Assembly: GCF_014284125.1 (NCBI RefSeq)
Contig: NZ_JACOFX010000016.1
Location: 62,001-126,000, forward strand
Reading direction: 5' to 3'
DNA length: 64,000 nt
Origin: Undibacterium umbellatum
Lineage (GTDB): Bacteria > Pseudomonadota > Gammaproteobacteria > Burkholderiales > Burkholderiaceae_D
Shown here: positions 25,208-35,434 of the stretch, piece by piece
How positions within the stretch are numbered: the stretch's first letter is position 1
How the letters are laid out: each line of letters starts with the position of its first letter
Position numbers and translations under genes: made by a program
Notes under the pieces: model-generated
What the model saw: the letters and a program-made list of their open reading frames with translations, nothing else
Told to the model about the DNA's origin: nothing
Databases searched by the model: none

Positions 25208-25294
25208 GATTCAGTCCTTCATTTTGCAGCAGGTTAAACCTGGCCTCATCATGCGAAACGAAGCCAGGCATGTATCACATCTATATCACATCAA

Positions 25295-27424
25295 CTATTC
25301 TTTAATACCCCATTGCGAGAACATCCAGGCCATATTGAATGCTCCTTCGCGCAAGGCATCGTACCGGCCAGATGCGCCGCCATGCCCTGCAGCCATATTG
25401 ATTTTGAGCAGTAGCGGATTTTTATCGGTTTTGAAATCACGCAGTTTGGCCACGTATTTGGCCGGTTCCCAATACATGACCTGGCTGTCATTCAAACCTG
25501 TGGTCACCAGCATGGCCGGATAGGCCTTTCGGGTAATATTGTCATAGGGTGAATAGCTGCGCATATAGTCGTATGCTGGTTTTTCGTTCGGATTGCCCCA
25601 TTCCAGATATTCACCTGTCGTCAAAGGCAGGCTGGCATCCATCATGGTGTTCATGACATCGACAAAGGGTACGGCGGCATGTACGGCGCGGAACAAGTCA
25701 GGCCGCATATTGACGACAGCACCCATCAGCAAACCACCGGCACTGCCACCCTGGATAATCAGCTTGCCTGCGCTAGTCCATTTTTGTTTGATGAGGTAAT
25801 CGGCGCTGTCGATAAAATCATAAAACGTATTTTTCTTTTTCATCAGCATGCCATCTTCATGCCAATGCTCACCCATGTCGCGGCCACCGCGTATATGTGC
25901 CTGCACATAGATGACGCCACGATCCAGCATACTGAGGCGGCTGGAAGCAAAGGTCGCTTCGGTTGAATAGCCATAGCTGCCATAAGAGTACAACAGCAAC
26001 GGTGCTGAACCATCGAATTTCACGCCTTTTTTATACACCGCCCACAATGGCACTTTGACTCCATCCCGGGCCGTCATCCACAGGCGGCGGCTTTCATATT
26101 TGCTGGCATCGTAACCACCAACCACTTCTTGCTGCTTGAGTACATAACGCTGCCCAGTCGCCATATCCACGTCCAGGGTAGTCGGTGGCGTCACGGGTGA
26201 CTGGTAAGACATGCGGAAGCGGGTGGCAGAAAATTCTGGCGTAGCGGCACCCATCGCGAGGTAGACGGGGTCATCAAATTTCACCGTCTTCCATTGCTTG
26301 CTATTGAAATCATAAATGCGTGCCCGGTTCAAAGCCTGGGTCTTTTCTGTGATGACCATGTAGTCTTTGAACAAGTCCGCATTGGATACCAGCACATCAG
26401 GATCATGTTTGACCACTTCCTGCCAGTGCTTGCTGTCAGGTGTTGCCAGCGGTGCCCGTACGACGCGGAAATTTTTGGCATCCTTGTTAGTGACGATATA
26501 CAACTCGCCATTGCGATGCTGGAGGTGATAGCGATGGCCTTTTTCACGTCCAAGTACACTACGGAATTGCCCTTGTGGTTTGTCTGCAGCCAGCAACATG
26601 ACTTCACTGGTATCAGTGGCGTTGCTGTTGACGACGATAAACTGTCTGTCGCGAGTCGTGCTGACTTGCAGGCCAAATTGCTCAACGGCCTCATGCATGA
26701 TTTCTACCGGAGGCTTGCCGATTTCCATACGGAACAGGCGGTCAGAACGTTTGGTGGTTGGGTCTTCCTGCACAAAAAACAGGGTCTTGTTATCTGCAGC
26801 CCAGGCCATCGACGTTACACGGGGCTGACTGTCACTGAGCAATTCACCAGTGCGCAAGTTCTTGATTTGCAATTGATACTGGCGATAACCAGTGGTGTCC
26901 GTGGTATATGCCAGTAATTGCTCATCCGGGCTGACGGAGCTGCCACCCACGGCAAAGAATTTTTGTCCCTTGGCCATGTCATTCTGGTCCAGCAAAATTT
27001 CTTCGGCGAGCTTGTCATCATAGGCCATGTCAGCACCGGCGCGGCGGCGACAATACAACTGGTACTGCTTGCCTGCCTCTGTACGCGAATAATAATAGTA
27101 ACTGCCGCGACGCACTGGCACGGACAGGTCTACCTCTTTCATCCTGCCCTTGATTTCTGCATAAAGTTTGTCAGACAGGGGTTTAATGTCTGCCGTCAGG
27201 GCTTCGGTATACGCATTCTCTGCATTAAGATAAGCAATTACCTCAGGATTTTCTTTTTTTTGCAGCCAGCGGTAATCGTCAGTGACGACTTCGCCGTGAC
27301 GGGTTTCTTGCCATTTGATTTTGGCAGCCACAGGCGGCACGGGGTCGGCAGCCAACACCAGACCGGATGTTGCCAGTCCAAGTACACTGGCTGATACGAA
27401 TACAGACATTTTTTTGATGGACAC
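25295..27424 (-). CDS. Periplasmic S9A prolyl oligopeptidase / oligopeptidase B-like
   Basis: 709 residues, GTG start at 27424 behind AGGAG. A signal peptide (VFVSASVLGLATSGLVLAADP) indicates export, unlike cytoplasmic oligopeptidase B. An N-terminal seven-bladed propeller is followed by the alpha/beta-hydrolase domain. Oligopeptidase-type features are YGSYGYS, AHIRGGRDMGEHWHEDG and the nucleophile elbow GGSAGGLLMG; the triad is S561, D646 (TTGLNDSQV) and H681 (AAGHGG). It should cut short peptides after basic residues or proline. Stands alone on the minus strand. Confidence 0.92.
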   Translation of the reverse strand: MSIKKMSVFVSASVLGLATSGLVLAADPVPPVAAKIKWQETRHGEVVTDDYRWLQKKENPEVIAYLNAENAYTEALTADIKPLSDKLYAEIKGRMKEVDLSVPVRRGSYYYYSRTEAGKQYQLYCRRRAGADMAYDDKLAEEILLDQNDMAKGQKFFAVGGSSVSPDEQLLAYTTDTTGYRQYQLQIKNLRTGELLSDSQPRVTSMAWAADNKTLFFVQEDPTTKRSDRLFRMEIGKPPVEIMHEAVEQFGLQVSTTRDRQFIVVNSNATDTSEVMLLAADKPQGQFRSVLGREKGHRYHLQHRNGELYIVTNKDAKNFRVVRAPLATPDSKHWQEVVKHDPDVLVSNADLFKDYMVITEKTQALNRARIYDFNSKQWKTVKFDDPVYLAMGAATPEFSATRFRMSYQSPVTPPTTLDVDMATGQRYVLKQQEVVGGYDASKYESRRLWMTARDGVKVPLWAVYKKGVKFDGSAPLLLYSYGSYGYSTEATFASSRLSMLDRGVIYVQAHIRGGRDMGEHWHEDGMLMKKKNTFYDFIDSADYLIKQKWTSAGKLIIQGGSAGGLLMGAVVNMRPDLFRAVHAAVPFVDVMNTMMDASLPLTTGEYLEWGNPNEKPAYDYMRSYSPYDNITRKAYPAMLVTTGLNDSQVMYWEPAKYVAKLRDFKTDKNPLLLKINMAAGHGGASGRYDALREGAFNMAWMFSQWGIKE

Positions 27425-27592
27425 TTCAACTCCTGTATGAAAAAGAATAATGCATTCTAAGTCGATGCTAACAAAACAAGAAATATTTTATATATTGCTG
27501 CAGTGCGGGACCTATTGGCCTTCAATGCCGCCTTGAAATCGGCTGGTCATGAGACCGTTATAAACTAAAAAAGTTTTCATATATGAAATTTA

Positions 27593-27634
27593 AGCAAGCT
27601 CGTATGCCGTTTTCATTTTTCGGCTATGCTTGCT
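27593..27634. promoter_or_regulatory. Imperfect dyad upstream of gshA
   Basis: AGCAAGC (27593-27599) pairs with GCTTGCT (27628-27634), and the inner ATGCCG pairs loosely with CGGCTAT. It lies 56 nt ahead of the GTG start. It could be an operator or leader hairpin; no known motif is recognised. Confidence 0.3.
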
Positions 27635-27689
27635 CGATATTTTTTGCAAACGTGATTGCAAAGACAACTGAATCTTGAAGGAAGACACC

Positions 27690-29318
27690 GTGAGCACTCT
27701 GTTAAACCGACGCCTGACGCTACTCGATAGTGATGCAAACCGACCTTTGCTGGCCGGTGGTTTGCGTGGTATCGAACGGGAAACCCTGCGGGTACATGCA
27801 GATGGCAAACTGGCTTTGACGCCGCATTCTCCAGCCCTGGGTTCAGCTTTGACCAATCCACAAATCACAACCGATTATTCCGAATCTCTGCTGGAGTTTA
27901 TTACGCCAGCAGAACCAGACATCGCCACCGCGCTCGAAGAACTCGACAATATCCACCGCTTTGCCTATACCGTCATGGGCAATGAAATGCTGTGGCATCA
28001 ATCCATGCCCTGCACCCTGCCGGAAGAAAAAGATATCCCTATCGCCTGGTATGGCGATTCGCATATAGGCATGATCAAGCATGTATACCGCCGTGGCCTG
28101 GCACTGCGTTATGGCAAGAGCATGCAATGCATTGCCGGCATCCATTACAACTATTCGTTGTCTGAAGATTTGTGGAAAGTCTTGCAGCAGGCAGAAAATA
28201 CCAGCGGCAGCGCCATGCATGTGCAGTCCGAAAATTATATTTCACTGATACGCAATTTCCATCGTTATAGCTGGTTGCTGATGTATCTGTTTGGTGCCTC
28301 GCCTGCGCTGTCCACCCCTTTCTTGCGTGGCCGCCCGCATCAACTGGAAACCCTGTCCGACGATACCCTGTATCTGCCCTATGCGACCAGCCTGCGCATG
28401 AGCGATCTGGGTTACCAGAATAATGCCCAGTCTGGCCTGGTGCCGCCGTATAACACCTTGCTAGAATACATGCGCAGCCTGTCGCTGGCAGTGCGCCAGC
28501 CCTACCCGGCCTATGAAAAAATAGGTACGCAGCAAAATGGAGAATGGGTACAGATCAATACCAATGTGCTGCAAATTGAAAACGAGTTCTATGCCACGAT
28601 ACGGCCTAAACGCGTCATCAAGACGGGCGAGCGCCCAGTTGAAGCACTATGTACACGTGGGGTGCAGTACATAGAAGTGCGTTGCATGGATGTCAATCCT
28701 TTCGACCCACTCGGTATCAGCCTGGAAACTTCACGTTTCCTGGATGCCTTCCTGCTATTTTGTGCGCTGGAAGAAAGCCCTTTGACGAACCAGGCTGAAG
28801 GCGATGAAAATGTCGAGAATTTTGCCCTCACTGTCAAACAAGGCCGCCGCCCTGGCCTGATGTTGTCTCGCCAGGGGCGAGCGGTTTCCCTGCAAGACTG
28901 GGGCAAGGAATTATTGGACAAGATTGCGCCGGTAGCCGTCCTGCTGGATGCACAGCGTGGTGATAGCAGCCATGTGCAAGCCATGCGCGTGCAGACTGAA
29001 AAACTACAGCATCCTGAACTGACGCCATCAGCACAGGTACTGGATGCCATACGAGCAACGAATAATTCTTTCACCCAGTTCGCTATTCAACAAAGCACGC
29101 GCCTGGCCGAAGAATTCCGCGCCCGCCCGCCTGCGCCAGACCAGCTTGCCCTGTATACAAAAATGGCAGAAAAATCCCTGGCAGAACAGACAGAGATGGA
29201 ACGCTCGCAAAGCGGCAGCTTTGATGAATTCATCGCACACTACGGTTCACGTACGTCCAGCGAAATTTGTTGCGATGTGTATGCCAGTAATATGCTGAAG
29301 CAAACCATGGACGTGTAA
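27690..29318 (+). CDS. gshA: Glutamate-cysteine ligase (gamma-proteobacterial type)
   Basis: 542 residues from the GTG at 27690, preferred over the TTG at 27675 because AAGGAAG is correctly spaced. GshA makes gamma-glutamylcysteine from Glu, Cys and ATP, the first step of glutathione synthesis. Type-1 features are [16 protein letters not shown] near the N-terminus, [13 protein letters not shown], the [13 protein letters not shown] segment, [13 protein letters not shown], and [17 protein letters not shown]. Length fits E. coli GshA with a small extension. gshB is not in the window. A strong terminator follows. Confidence 0.93.
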   Translation: MSTLLNRRLTLLDSDANRPLLAGGLRGIERETLRVHADGKLALTPHSPALGSALTNPQITTDYSESLLEFITPAEPDIATALEELDNIHRFAYTVMGNEMLWHQSMPCTLPEEKDIPIAWYGDSHIGMIKHVYRRGLALRYGKSMQCIAGIHYNYSLSEDLWKVLQQAENTSGSAMHVQSENYISLIRNFHRYSWLLMYLFGASPALSTPFLRGRPHQLETLSDDTLYLPYATSLRMSDLGYQNNAQSGLVPPYNTLLEYMRSLSLAVRQPYPAYEKIGTQQNGEWVQINTNVLQIENEFYATIRPKRVIKTGERPVEALCTRGVQYIEVRCMDVNPFDPLGISLETSRFLDAFLLFCALEESPLTNQAEGDENVENFALTVKQGRRPGLMLSRQGRAVSLQDWGKELLDKIAPVAVLLDAQRGDSSHVQAMRVQTEKLQHPELTPSAQVLDAIRATNNSFTQFAIQQSTRLAEEFRARPPAPDQLALYTKMAEKSLAEQTEMERSQSGSFDEFIAHYGSRTSSEICCDVYASNMLKQTMDV

Positions 29319-29358
29319 GTGACAGCTTCAAGGGTCGTAAGAGAAGGGTTGTAAGCGA

Positions 29359-29394
29359 ACAACAGGGGCAATTTTTTGCCCCTGTTGTCTTTTT
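29359..29394 (+). terminator. Intrinsic terminator of gshA
   Basis: 13-bp perfect stem: ACAACAGGGGCAA at 29359-29371, TTTT loop, complement at 29376-29388, then CTTTTT. It lies about 40 nt after the stop codon. Confidence 0.92.
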
Positions 29395-29577
29395 GTAGCA
29401 AGCATTCACTGCCAGATAAACTCATCAACATAGTCCATATGCTTAGTACGGTATTTTATGCGCACACGAACCAACAAAAAATAGAACTCAAGTAGTTTTA
29501 TAAGCGAGATGTAAAATATCGTCATCAATGCCTATGCAGTTTATCTACAGGCGTTTTCTCAAATTTGGATATCATTC

Positions 29578-32565
29578 ATGTTGAATTGGCTTAAAAAACA
29601 ATTTACTTCCGCGTCACAAGAAAAAAAATCACAAGCCATAGAAGCCAGGGTAGCGGAATCTGGACAGCCAGAACAGGCGGCGGATCTAAAAGCGCAGGGA
29701 GATGCCTTATTAAAACAAGGGAAACCATTGGAAGCGCAACATTGCTATGAACAGGCCATCGGCATAGATCCAAAAGACGCGAGTACCTATAATCAACTTG
29801 GCGACTTGTATTATGAGCGCCGCGATCTGAAGGTAGCAGAAGCGCATTATCGCCAGGCCGTCAGTCTTCAACCTGGCTTTGTTAACGCTCTTTTAAATCT
29901 GGGGCTGACACTTGACGAGTCAGGACAATTACTTGAAGCAGAGTCTTGTTATCGCCAAATTATTTCTATCAAGCCGGATGAGGCATTGGCACACTACAAC
30001 TTGGGTGTGACCCTCACATCACAAGGAAGAACAGAAGATGCAATCGCTTTTTGCCGCCAGGCGCTTGCCCTCAAGCCGAAATTCAGCCAGGCGCACTTCC
30101 AACTTGCAAACCTGCTGGGAACGCAGGGAGATGTGAACAATGCTGAAAAAGCACTTCGTCGAGCAATAGAATGTGACCCGCAATTTATTCAAGCACATTG
30201 GACTTTGGCCAACTTTTTGCAACAACAAAATCGACTTCAGGAAGCAGCACAAAGCTTTAGGGAAATTTTGGAGATTGCTCCAGAGCTTGATCAGGCGAGA
30301 GACGCCTTATTGTCCATCCTTTTTTCAACTCGACAGTATTCTGAAGCAGAATCCATTTACAGGAAAATGTGCCTGGCCAATCCTGAGGATGCAAACACAC
30401 AAAATAACATGGGGGTCGCGCTAAAAGAGCAAAACAAGCTTGCAGATGCAGAAATATGCTTTAAGTCCGCGATACAACTGCGCCCTGTTTTTGCTGAGGG
30501 CTACTCCAATCTAGGGGCCATCCAATTACTGAAAAATCAGTTGCCAGAGGCGATTGCCAGCTACCAGAAAGCGATCGAAATCAAGCCCGCTTCAATGGAA
30601 GCCTATTCTGCGCTTGCGAGAATTTTGATGCAGCTCAAGCGCACCGAGGAAGCCAAGAATCTGCTTTTGGATGCTATCAAACAGGATGACAATTTTGCCC
30701 TTGCTCATTTTGATCTGGGCTTGCTATACGAAGAGCAGGGTGAGTTGACCAAGGCAGAAACAGAATTTCGCAAATCCCTGGAATTGATGCCCGGACATCC
30801 CATAGCACATGGTTACCTGGGTGTATTGCTCATGAATCAGGGGCGGTACCAGGAAGCCGAAACCAGTCTGCGGCACTGTATCCAAGTGCAACCCAATGAA
30901 GCTGCGGCCCATGATAACTTGGGAATGGTTTTTTACCTGCAAAATAAATATTCCGAGGCAATTCCTCACTTTAAGCAAGCCCTGGAAATTAACCCGGCTA
31001 TTGAAAACACGTGGAACAATCTCGGCGGCACATATATCAGACTAGGCCAATGGAGTGAAGCAGAGACCTGCTATAACAAGTCCCTGCATATCAATCCCGA
31101 CAACCCGCTGACGCACATTAACCTTGCCAAAATCCACCTGAACCAAAAAAGATTTTCCAAGGCAGAAGCCAGTTTCAGGTCGGCACTGAAAGGCAAGCCT
31201 GATGGTTTTGGGGATGCCTATACAATTCTGGGGACCATCTTACAATACACCGGCCGACACAAGGAAGCACTGACTTGGTTCCATACTGCTCTTACAAAAG
31301 ATCCCGGTTTCATGGAAGCGCATTGTCATTTGCTATTCCAACTCTGCCTTGGCAGCTCTGGTGCTCCTGCAGAGTACCGTGCAGAGGTGCTCGCCTATCA
31401 GAATAAACTTTCCTTGAGTAGTACTCCCTATACCACATGGAAAACGTCATCTCAAACTGGCCGTAAACTACGTGTGGGCGTAGTCTCTGCCGACATGGGA
31501 AACCACCCAGTGGGCTATTTCCTGGAAAATGTACTGAAACATTTTGATTTTCAGGAAATAGAACTCGTGGCATTTTCCAATAAAACCCGCAACGACAACG
31601 TCAATACACGCCTGAGACAGTACTTCAGTTCCTGGCACTCCATTGAGAGCATCGGTGACTCTGCCGCAGCGGAAATGATACATGAACAGGGCATCGATAT
31701 ACTGATCGATCTGGCGGGGCATACTGCTGGAAATCGCCTGCCTGTATTTGCCTGGAAACCTGCGCCGGTACAATGTAGCTGGCTAGGTTATTTTGGTTCA
31801 ACCGGCGCACCCGGCATGGATTATGTCCTGGCAGACTACATCTCTGTGCCAGAACAGCACGAGGAATATTTTTCCGAGAGAATCTGGCATCTGCCTGAAA
31901 CACGTTTGTGCTTCACGCCTCCTGCCATGCAACCCAACCTGGAGGTAGCGGTGAATCCTTTACCCGCTTTACGCAATACCTATATTACTTTCGCTTGTTT
32001 CCAGAGCGTGGGCAAGTTGACTGACTTTACTCTCGAATTGTGGGCTCAAGTCTTGCAAAGACTGCCAGAAGCACGCTTGAGGTTACAATGCAGGGAACTG
32101 GAAAATGCCGAAACACGTTTAGTTACACAAGAGCGCTTGCGTCAATTTGGCATAGCGCCTGAGCGTACTGAATTACATGGTCCAAGCTCTCGTGAAGCCT
32201 ATCTTGCCGCCCACAAACAAGTGGATATGATACTTGATACCTTTCCCTATGCAGGAGGGACAACTACCTGCGAGGCTTTGTGGATGGGTATACCTACATT
32301 GACATTGACTGGCTCCACCATGGCATCCAGACAAGGAGCAAGCCTGCTCACTTATGCTGGTCTGAACGACTGGATAGCCAAAAACGGGGATGAATTCGTA
32401 ACGCTTGCCATTTCACATGCCAGCGATCTCAATAAATTGTCACAACTGCGTTCAACTTTACGGGAACAGGTACTGGCGAGTCCTCTTTTTGATGCACCAC
32501 GCTTTGCCGACAATCTGCAAGATGCCCTGCGGGGAATGTGGGCAGAATTTACCCATAAAGAGTAG
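29578..32565 (+). CDS. TPR-repeat O-GlcNAc-transferase (SPINDLY-type) protein
   Basis: 995 residues. From about residue 35 to 600 runs a superhelix of roughly sixteen 34-residue TPRs, seen as repeated A.A.Y.....P......NLG motifs. The C-terminal 390 residues are a glycosyltransferase family 41 domain: KLRVGVVSADMGNHPVGYFL (H at the OGT catalytic base site), IDILIDLAGHTAGNRLPVF, APVQCSWLGYFGSTG, and VDMILDTFPYAGGTTTCEALWMGIPTLTL for UDP-sugar binding. Such enzymes O-glycosylate proteins on Ser/Thr or act on surface appendages. It is more AT-rich than its neighbours, stands alone, and no signal peptide is seen, so it is cytoplasmic. Confidence 0.92.
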   Translation: MLNWLKKQFTSASQEKKSQAIEARVAESGQPEQAADLKAQGDALLKQGKPLEAQHCYEQAIGIDPKDASTYNQLGDLYYERRDLKVAEAHYRQAVSLQPGFVNALLNLGLTLDESGQLLEAESCYRQIISIKPDEALAHYNLGVTLTSQGRTEDAIAFCRQALALKPKFSQAHFQLANLLGTQGDVNNAEKALRRAIECDPQFIQAHWTLANFLQQQNRLQEAAQSFREILEIAPELDQARDALLSILFSTRQYSEAESIYRKMCLANPEDANTQNNMGVALKEQNKLADAEICFKSAIQLRPVFAEGYSNLGAIQLLKNQLPEAIASYQKAIEIKPASMEAYSALARILMQLKRTEEAKNLLLDAIKQDDNFALAHFDLGLLYEEQGELTKAETEFRKSLELMPGHPIAHGYLGVLLMNQGRYQEAETSLRHCIQVQPNEAAAHDNLGMVFYLQNKYSEAIPHFKQALEINPAIENTWNNLGGTYIRLGQWSEAETCYNKSLHINPDNPLTHINLAKIHLNQKRFSKAEASFRSALKGKPDGFGDAYTILGTILQYTGRHKEALTWFHTALTKDPGFMEAHCHLLFQLCLGSSGAPAEYRAEVLAYQNKLSLSSTPYTTWKTSSQTGRKLRVGVVSADMGNHPVGYFLENVLKHFDFQEIELVAFSNKTRNDNVNTRLRQYFSSWHSIESIGDSAAAEMIHEQGIDILIDLAGHTAGNRLPVFAWKPAPVQCSWLGYFGSTGAPGMDYVLADYISVPEQHEEYFSERIWHLPETRLCFTPPAMQPNLEVAVNPLPALRNTYITFACFQSVGKLTDFTLELWAQVLQRLPEARLRLQCRELENAETRLVTQERLRQFGIAPERTELHGPSSREAYLAAHKQVDMILDTFPYAGGTTTCEALWMGIPTLTLTGSTMASRQGASLLTYAGLNDWIAKNGDEFVTLAISHASDLNKLSQLRSTLREQVLASPLFDAPRFADNLQDALRGMWAEFTHKE

Positions 32566-32765
32566 ACCAACTGTTGCAGAAATTGACAATTAACACAGAG
32601 TTCGCGACAACTATAGGTTAAGTCAATAAGTATGCATTCGGTATCCACAAGCACAAGTTGGGAGCGCTGATCGATAGCATCATCAACGCAACGTCCTATG
32701 GTTGTTGTGGCTTAGTGATCTGGCACGCTATCAAGGCTTGAAAAGGTGTGAAGAAGCCTGAAGAC

Positions 32766-32990
32766 TTATTTCTTTTCTGTACCCTTGGTACGCAAGTCCT
32801 CGCGTTGCTTTTCATACTGCTCGTAAGTCGTCTTGTTTTGCTGGAGGCAAGTCTTGCGTTCATTCCAGTCCTGGATTTTTTCACATTGGCGCTGGTTGGA
32901 ATCTTGCCCTATATCATAGACAACGGCACAGCCTGTCATGGCAAGCTGGCTACCAAGTATCAAACTTAAGAGAAATGCTTTTTTAGACAT
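32766..32990 (-). CDS. Small lipoprotein
   Basis: 74 residues. A lipoprotein signal peptide ends in the lipobox LAMTGC (C21). The mature part is short, charged and has a Cys pair: QRQCEKIQDWNERKTCLQQ with two Cys 12 apart, probably a disulfide. The tail is Lys/Glu-rich. No domain is recognised. It lies between the convergent OGT-type gene and the TIGR00266 gene on the same strand as the latter. Confidence 0.7.
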   Translation of the reverse strand: MSKKAFLLSLILGSQLAMTGCAVVYDIGQDSNQRQCEKIQDWNERKTCLQQNKTTYEQYEKQREDLRTKGTEKK

Positions 32991-33104
32991 AAAAGACTCA
33001 CGGAAAATAAAAAATAGAAGTAGTAGCTGAATATAGCGTTCACGATAGACACACGTAAACCACTTTTAGTTCCAGCGACGAGCAATTCCCAGGCAATAAA
33101 AAGT

Positions 33105-33141
33105 ACAGGGGCCACTCATGTTTTAAATGAGTGGCCCCTGT
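33105..33141 (-). terminator. Intrinsic terminator after the TIGR00266 gene
   Basis: Perfect 15-bp stem ACAGGGGCCACTCAT (33105-33119) with its complement at 33127-33141 and a 7-nt loop. Read on the minus strand it is followed by ACTTTTTATT. It lies 50 nt after the stop of the gene at 33192. Confidence 0.8.
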
Positions 33142-33191
33142 CTTTGAACGATTATGGTTTCAATGTGGCTTAGTTTCGGCGTAGTTGTGGC

Positions 33192-33983
33192 TTACTTGTC
33201 TTCAAATAAATTACCCAGGCTGCCAAGTACCGAGCCTTGCTCACCACCTTTGCTGCCACCGATTGCCGATGCACCAACAATACGGTTGGCCAGACGCGCC
33301 AGAGGCAGTGACTGCAACCAGACTTTGCCAGGGCCGCGCAGATGGGCAAAGAACATACCTTCACCACCGAATAGCGCGGTTTTGACACCTCCGACAAACT
33401 TGATGTCGAAATCCACTTCTTGGGTGAAAGCCACTACGCAGCCGCTGTCAACGCGCAGGGTCTGGCCGGGTTGCAAAGTTTTTTCGATAATGGCGCCACC
33501 GGCATGGATAAATGCCAGCCCATCGCCTTCAAGTTTTTGCAGGATAAAACCTTCGCCGCCAAAGAAGCCGGCACCCAGGCGTTTTTGAAAGGCGATACCA
33601 AGAGAAACACCTTTTGCCGCACAGAGGAAAGCATCTTTCTGGCACAGCAAGGTACCGCCCAGTTGGTCCAGGTGCATGGGAATGATTTTGCCGGGATAAG
33701 CAGCACCAAAAGCAACTTTTTTCTTGCCCGCACCACTATTCATAAAGACTGTGGTAAATAAGGATTCGCCCGTCACCAGGCGCTTGCCCGCACCCAGCAA
33801 TTTCCCCAGGATGCCATTCTGGCTTGCCGAACCATCACCAAAGATGGTTTCCATTTGTATGTCATCTTCCATGTAAAACATGGTACCGGCTTCACCTATG
33901 GCTGCCTCACCAGGGTCGAGTTCGACCTCGACAAATTGCATGTCGTCGCCAAAAATTTTGTAATCTATGACATCCATAGCCAT
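33192..33983 (-). CDS. TIGR00266/AIM24-family protein
   Basis: 263 residues from the ATG at 33983, chosen for GGGAA upstream. AIM24/TIGR00266 features are [22 protein letters not shown] near the N-terminus, [21 protein letters not shown], a Gly-rich centre ([22 protein letters not shown]), and [29 protein letters not shown]. These form a jelly-roll-like trimeric barrel of unknown biochemical role, sometimes linked to membranes or stress. It ends near a strong terminator. Confidence 0.9.
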   Translation of the reverse strand: MAMDVIDYKIFGDDMQFVEVELDPGEAAIGEAGTMFYMEDDIQMETIFGDGSASQNGILGKLLGAGKRLVTGESLFTTVFMNSGAGKKKVAFGAAYPGKIIPMHLDQLGGTLLCQKDAFLCAAKGVSLGIAFQKRLGAGFFGGEGFILQKLEGDGLAFIHAGGAIIEKTLQPGQTLRVDSGCVVAFTQEVDFDIKFVGGVKTALFGGEGMFFAHLRGPGKVWLQSLPLARLANRIVGASAIGGSKGGEQGSVLGSLGNLFEDK

Positions 33984-34071
33984 GATGATTTTCCCATTGA
34001 GTAAATATGATTCCGCAAACCCGCGCGGCTTGATGGGCATTCTATGAAATTTTCTGGCTTTAGGGTAGATG

Positions 34072-34110
34072 TTGGAAGCGGTAATTTTTGAAGAAAATTA
34101 CCGCTTCCAA
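34072..34110. terminator. Perfect 17-bp hairpin after the isochorismatase-fold gene
   Basis: TTGGAAGCGGTAATTTT at 34072-34088 pairs exactly with 34094-34110 around a 5-nt loop. It starts 24 nt after the stop at 34134 on the minus strand. No T-run follows, so termination is likely but not certain. Confidence 0.55.
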
Positions 34111-34133
34111 TCAAACCTGTAATGGCGATATTT

Positions 34134-34691
34134 TTAGCCCAGCAAGCTCGCTGTATCAAGCACAGTCGCGTATTCACTCTGCAGATTGCTGAGGGCATGC
34201 AGATGCACTTCTTCTGCGGTTTGGGGTTTGCCCTGCAAATCGAGTCTGTCAAAACTGAAGCAGGCATCGGCTACCACCGTGGTCGCAAAGCCCAGGTTAC
34301 CGGCGCTGCGGGCAGTTGCCTCGACTGACATATTGGTGCTGACACCGACGATCACCAGGTCTTTGATACCACGCACATGCAACCAGCGTTCCAGACCTGT
34401 ATTGACGAAGGCATCGGTGACATTTTTTTCGACCACATGTTCGCTTGCTAATGGTGTGAAACTATCTTGAAATTCATTGCCAGGCTGACCTGGCCAGAAT
34501 ACTGACAGAGGTGAGCGCGACATATGCCGCACATGCACAATCGACCTGTCTGCTACGCGCCATGCTGCCAGCAACTGCCGGATATTTTCTTCCGCACTCA
34601 AGTTATTCCTGCGCCCGGATTTAGGGTCAGCCATGCCACGTTGCATGTCGATGATGATCAGTACCGTATTTTGTTTTTCCATATTATCCAT
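34134..34691 (-). CDS. Isochorismatase-fold protein with Ser in place of the nucleophilic Cys
   Basis: 185 residues. Isochorismatase-like hydrolase fold: VLIIIDMQRGMADP (D15), EKNVTDAF (K89) and GVSTNMSVEATARSAGNLGF. Two residues of the usual Asp-Lys-Cys triad are present, but S122 replaces Cys. Relatives with this STNxS pattern exist and may use Ser or be non-amidase enzymes. It overlaps the upstream phosphoesterase gene by 8 nt, and an alternative ATG three codons later would still abut it. Substrate unknown. Confidence 0.85.
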   Translation of the reverse strand: MDNMEKQNTVLIIIDMQRGMADPKSGRRNNLSAEENIRQLLAAWRVADRSIVHVRHMSRSPLSVFWPGQPGNEFQDSFTPLASEHVVEKNVTDAFVNTGLERWLHVRGIKDLVIVGVSTNMSVEATARSAGNLGFATTVVADACFSFDRLDLQGKPQTAEEVHLHALSNLQSEYATVLDTASLLG

Positions 34692-35412
34692 TCATGTATC
34701 CACTGCACAGGGCCCTGGCCCAGTCTTTACGTCCACGCATGGCAGCAAGCTCTGCCATTTGCTGATATCCATAAGGAACATTGATCAGGCTGGCGGTCCA
34801 GCCATGCACCATCTTTTCAATGATGGCATAACGCGCATCCGGCGAGCCGGATTCAATGACGTGCGGGTGAGGATAATCATCTGCATATGCAGGGTGGCCG
34901 ACACTGCCAGGGTTGACGATGAGCTGGCCGTTAGCGTTGCGCACGCTGCGCGCGACATGGCTGTGGCCACATGCTATCACCGCTGCATCAAACTGGCCTA
35001 AGCGGGCATCGACTTCTTGTGCAGTCGCATTCCTCTCCGCTGTCTGCAGCAATGTCACAACATCACTGGTGGGCGTGCCATGGCAAAGCAAAACTTCTTC
35101 ACTTATGCGCAACACGGGTTTTAAACTTGCTATCCATGCTTTCTGTTCTGCAGTTATTTGCTCATGAGCATGAACATCGCCAGCGCCGGAAAATTCATTA
35201 AGCTCCAGAATTTGCCTTTCATGGTTGCCTGCCAGGTGTATCCAGCCAGCTTGCGACATCAAGAAATCCGCCGTCTCTTTAGGCAGCAAGGGGCCAGACA
35301 GGCTGTCGCCCAGATTGACGACCTGATCAACACCACGCAAGCGCAGATCAGAAGCTACTGCCTCAAGTGCAGCCAGATTACCGTGTATATCTGAAATCAC
35401 TGCGATGCGCAT
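34684..35412 (-). CDS. YfcE/MJ0936-like metallophosphoesterase
   Basis: 242 residues with the calcineurin-like phosphoesterase motifs: VISDIHGNLAALEAV (D8, H10), VVNLGDSLSGP, LAGNHERQ, LLCHGTPTS, and CGHSHVARSVRNANGQLIVNPGSVG. It should hydrolyse phosphodiesters with two metal ions; the cellular target is unknown. Overlapped by the isochorismatase-fold gene downstream, so the two are probably an operon. Confidence 0.9.
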   Translation of the reverse strand: MRIAVISDIHGNLAALEAVASDLRLRGVDQVVNLGDSLSGPLLPKETADFLMSQAGWIHLAGNHERQILELNEFSGAGDVHAHEQITAEQKAWIASLKPVLRISEEVLLCHGTPTSDVVTLLQTAERNATAQEVDARLGQFDAAVIACGHSHVARSVRNANGQLIVNPGSVGHPAYADDYPHPHVIESGSPDARYAIIEKMVHGWTASLINVPYGYQQMAELAAMRGRKDWARALCSGYMNG

Positions 35413-35434
35413 TTAGTTTACTCCGCTATATCTG

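Noticed and set aside
27675-27689. TTG start for gshA
   Set aside because: The GTG at 27690 has correct spacing to AAGGAAG; the TTG sits ahead of that site.
32566-32765. Possible hairpin or gene between the OGT-type gene and the lipoprotein gene
   Set aside because: No convincing stem or coding frame was found in the 200 bp.
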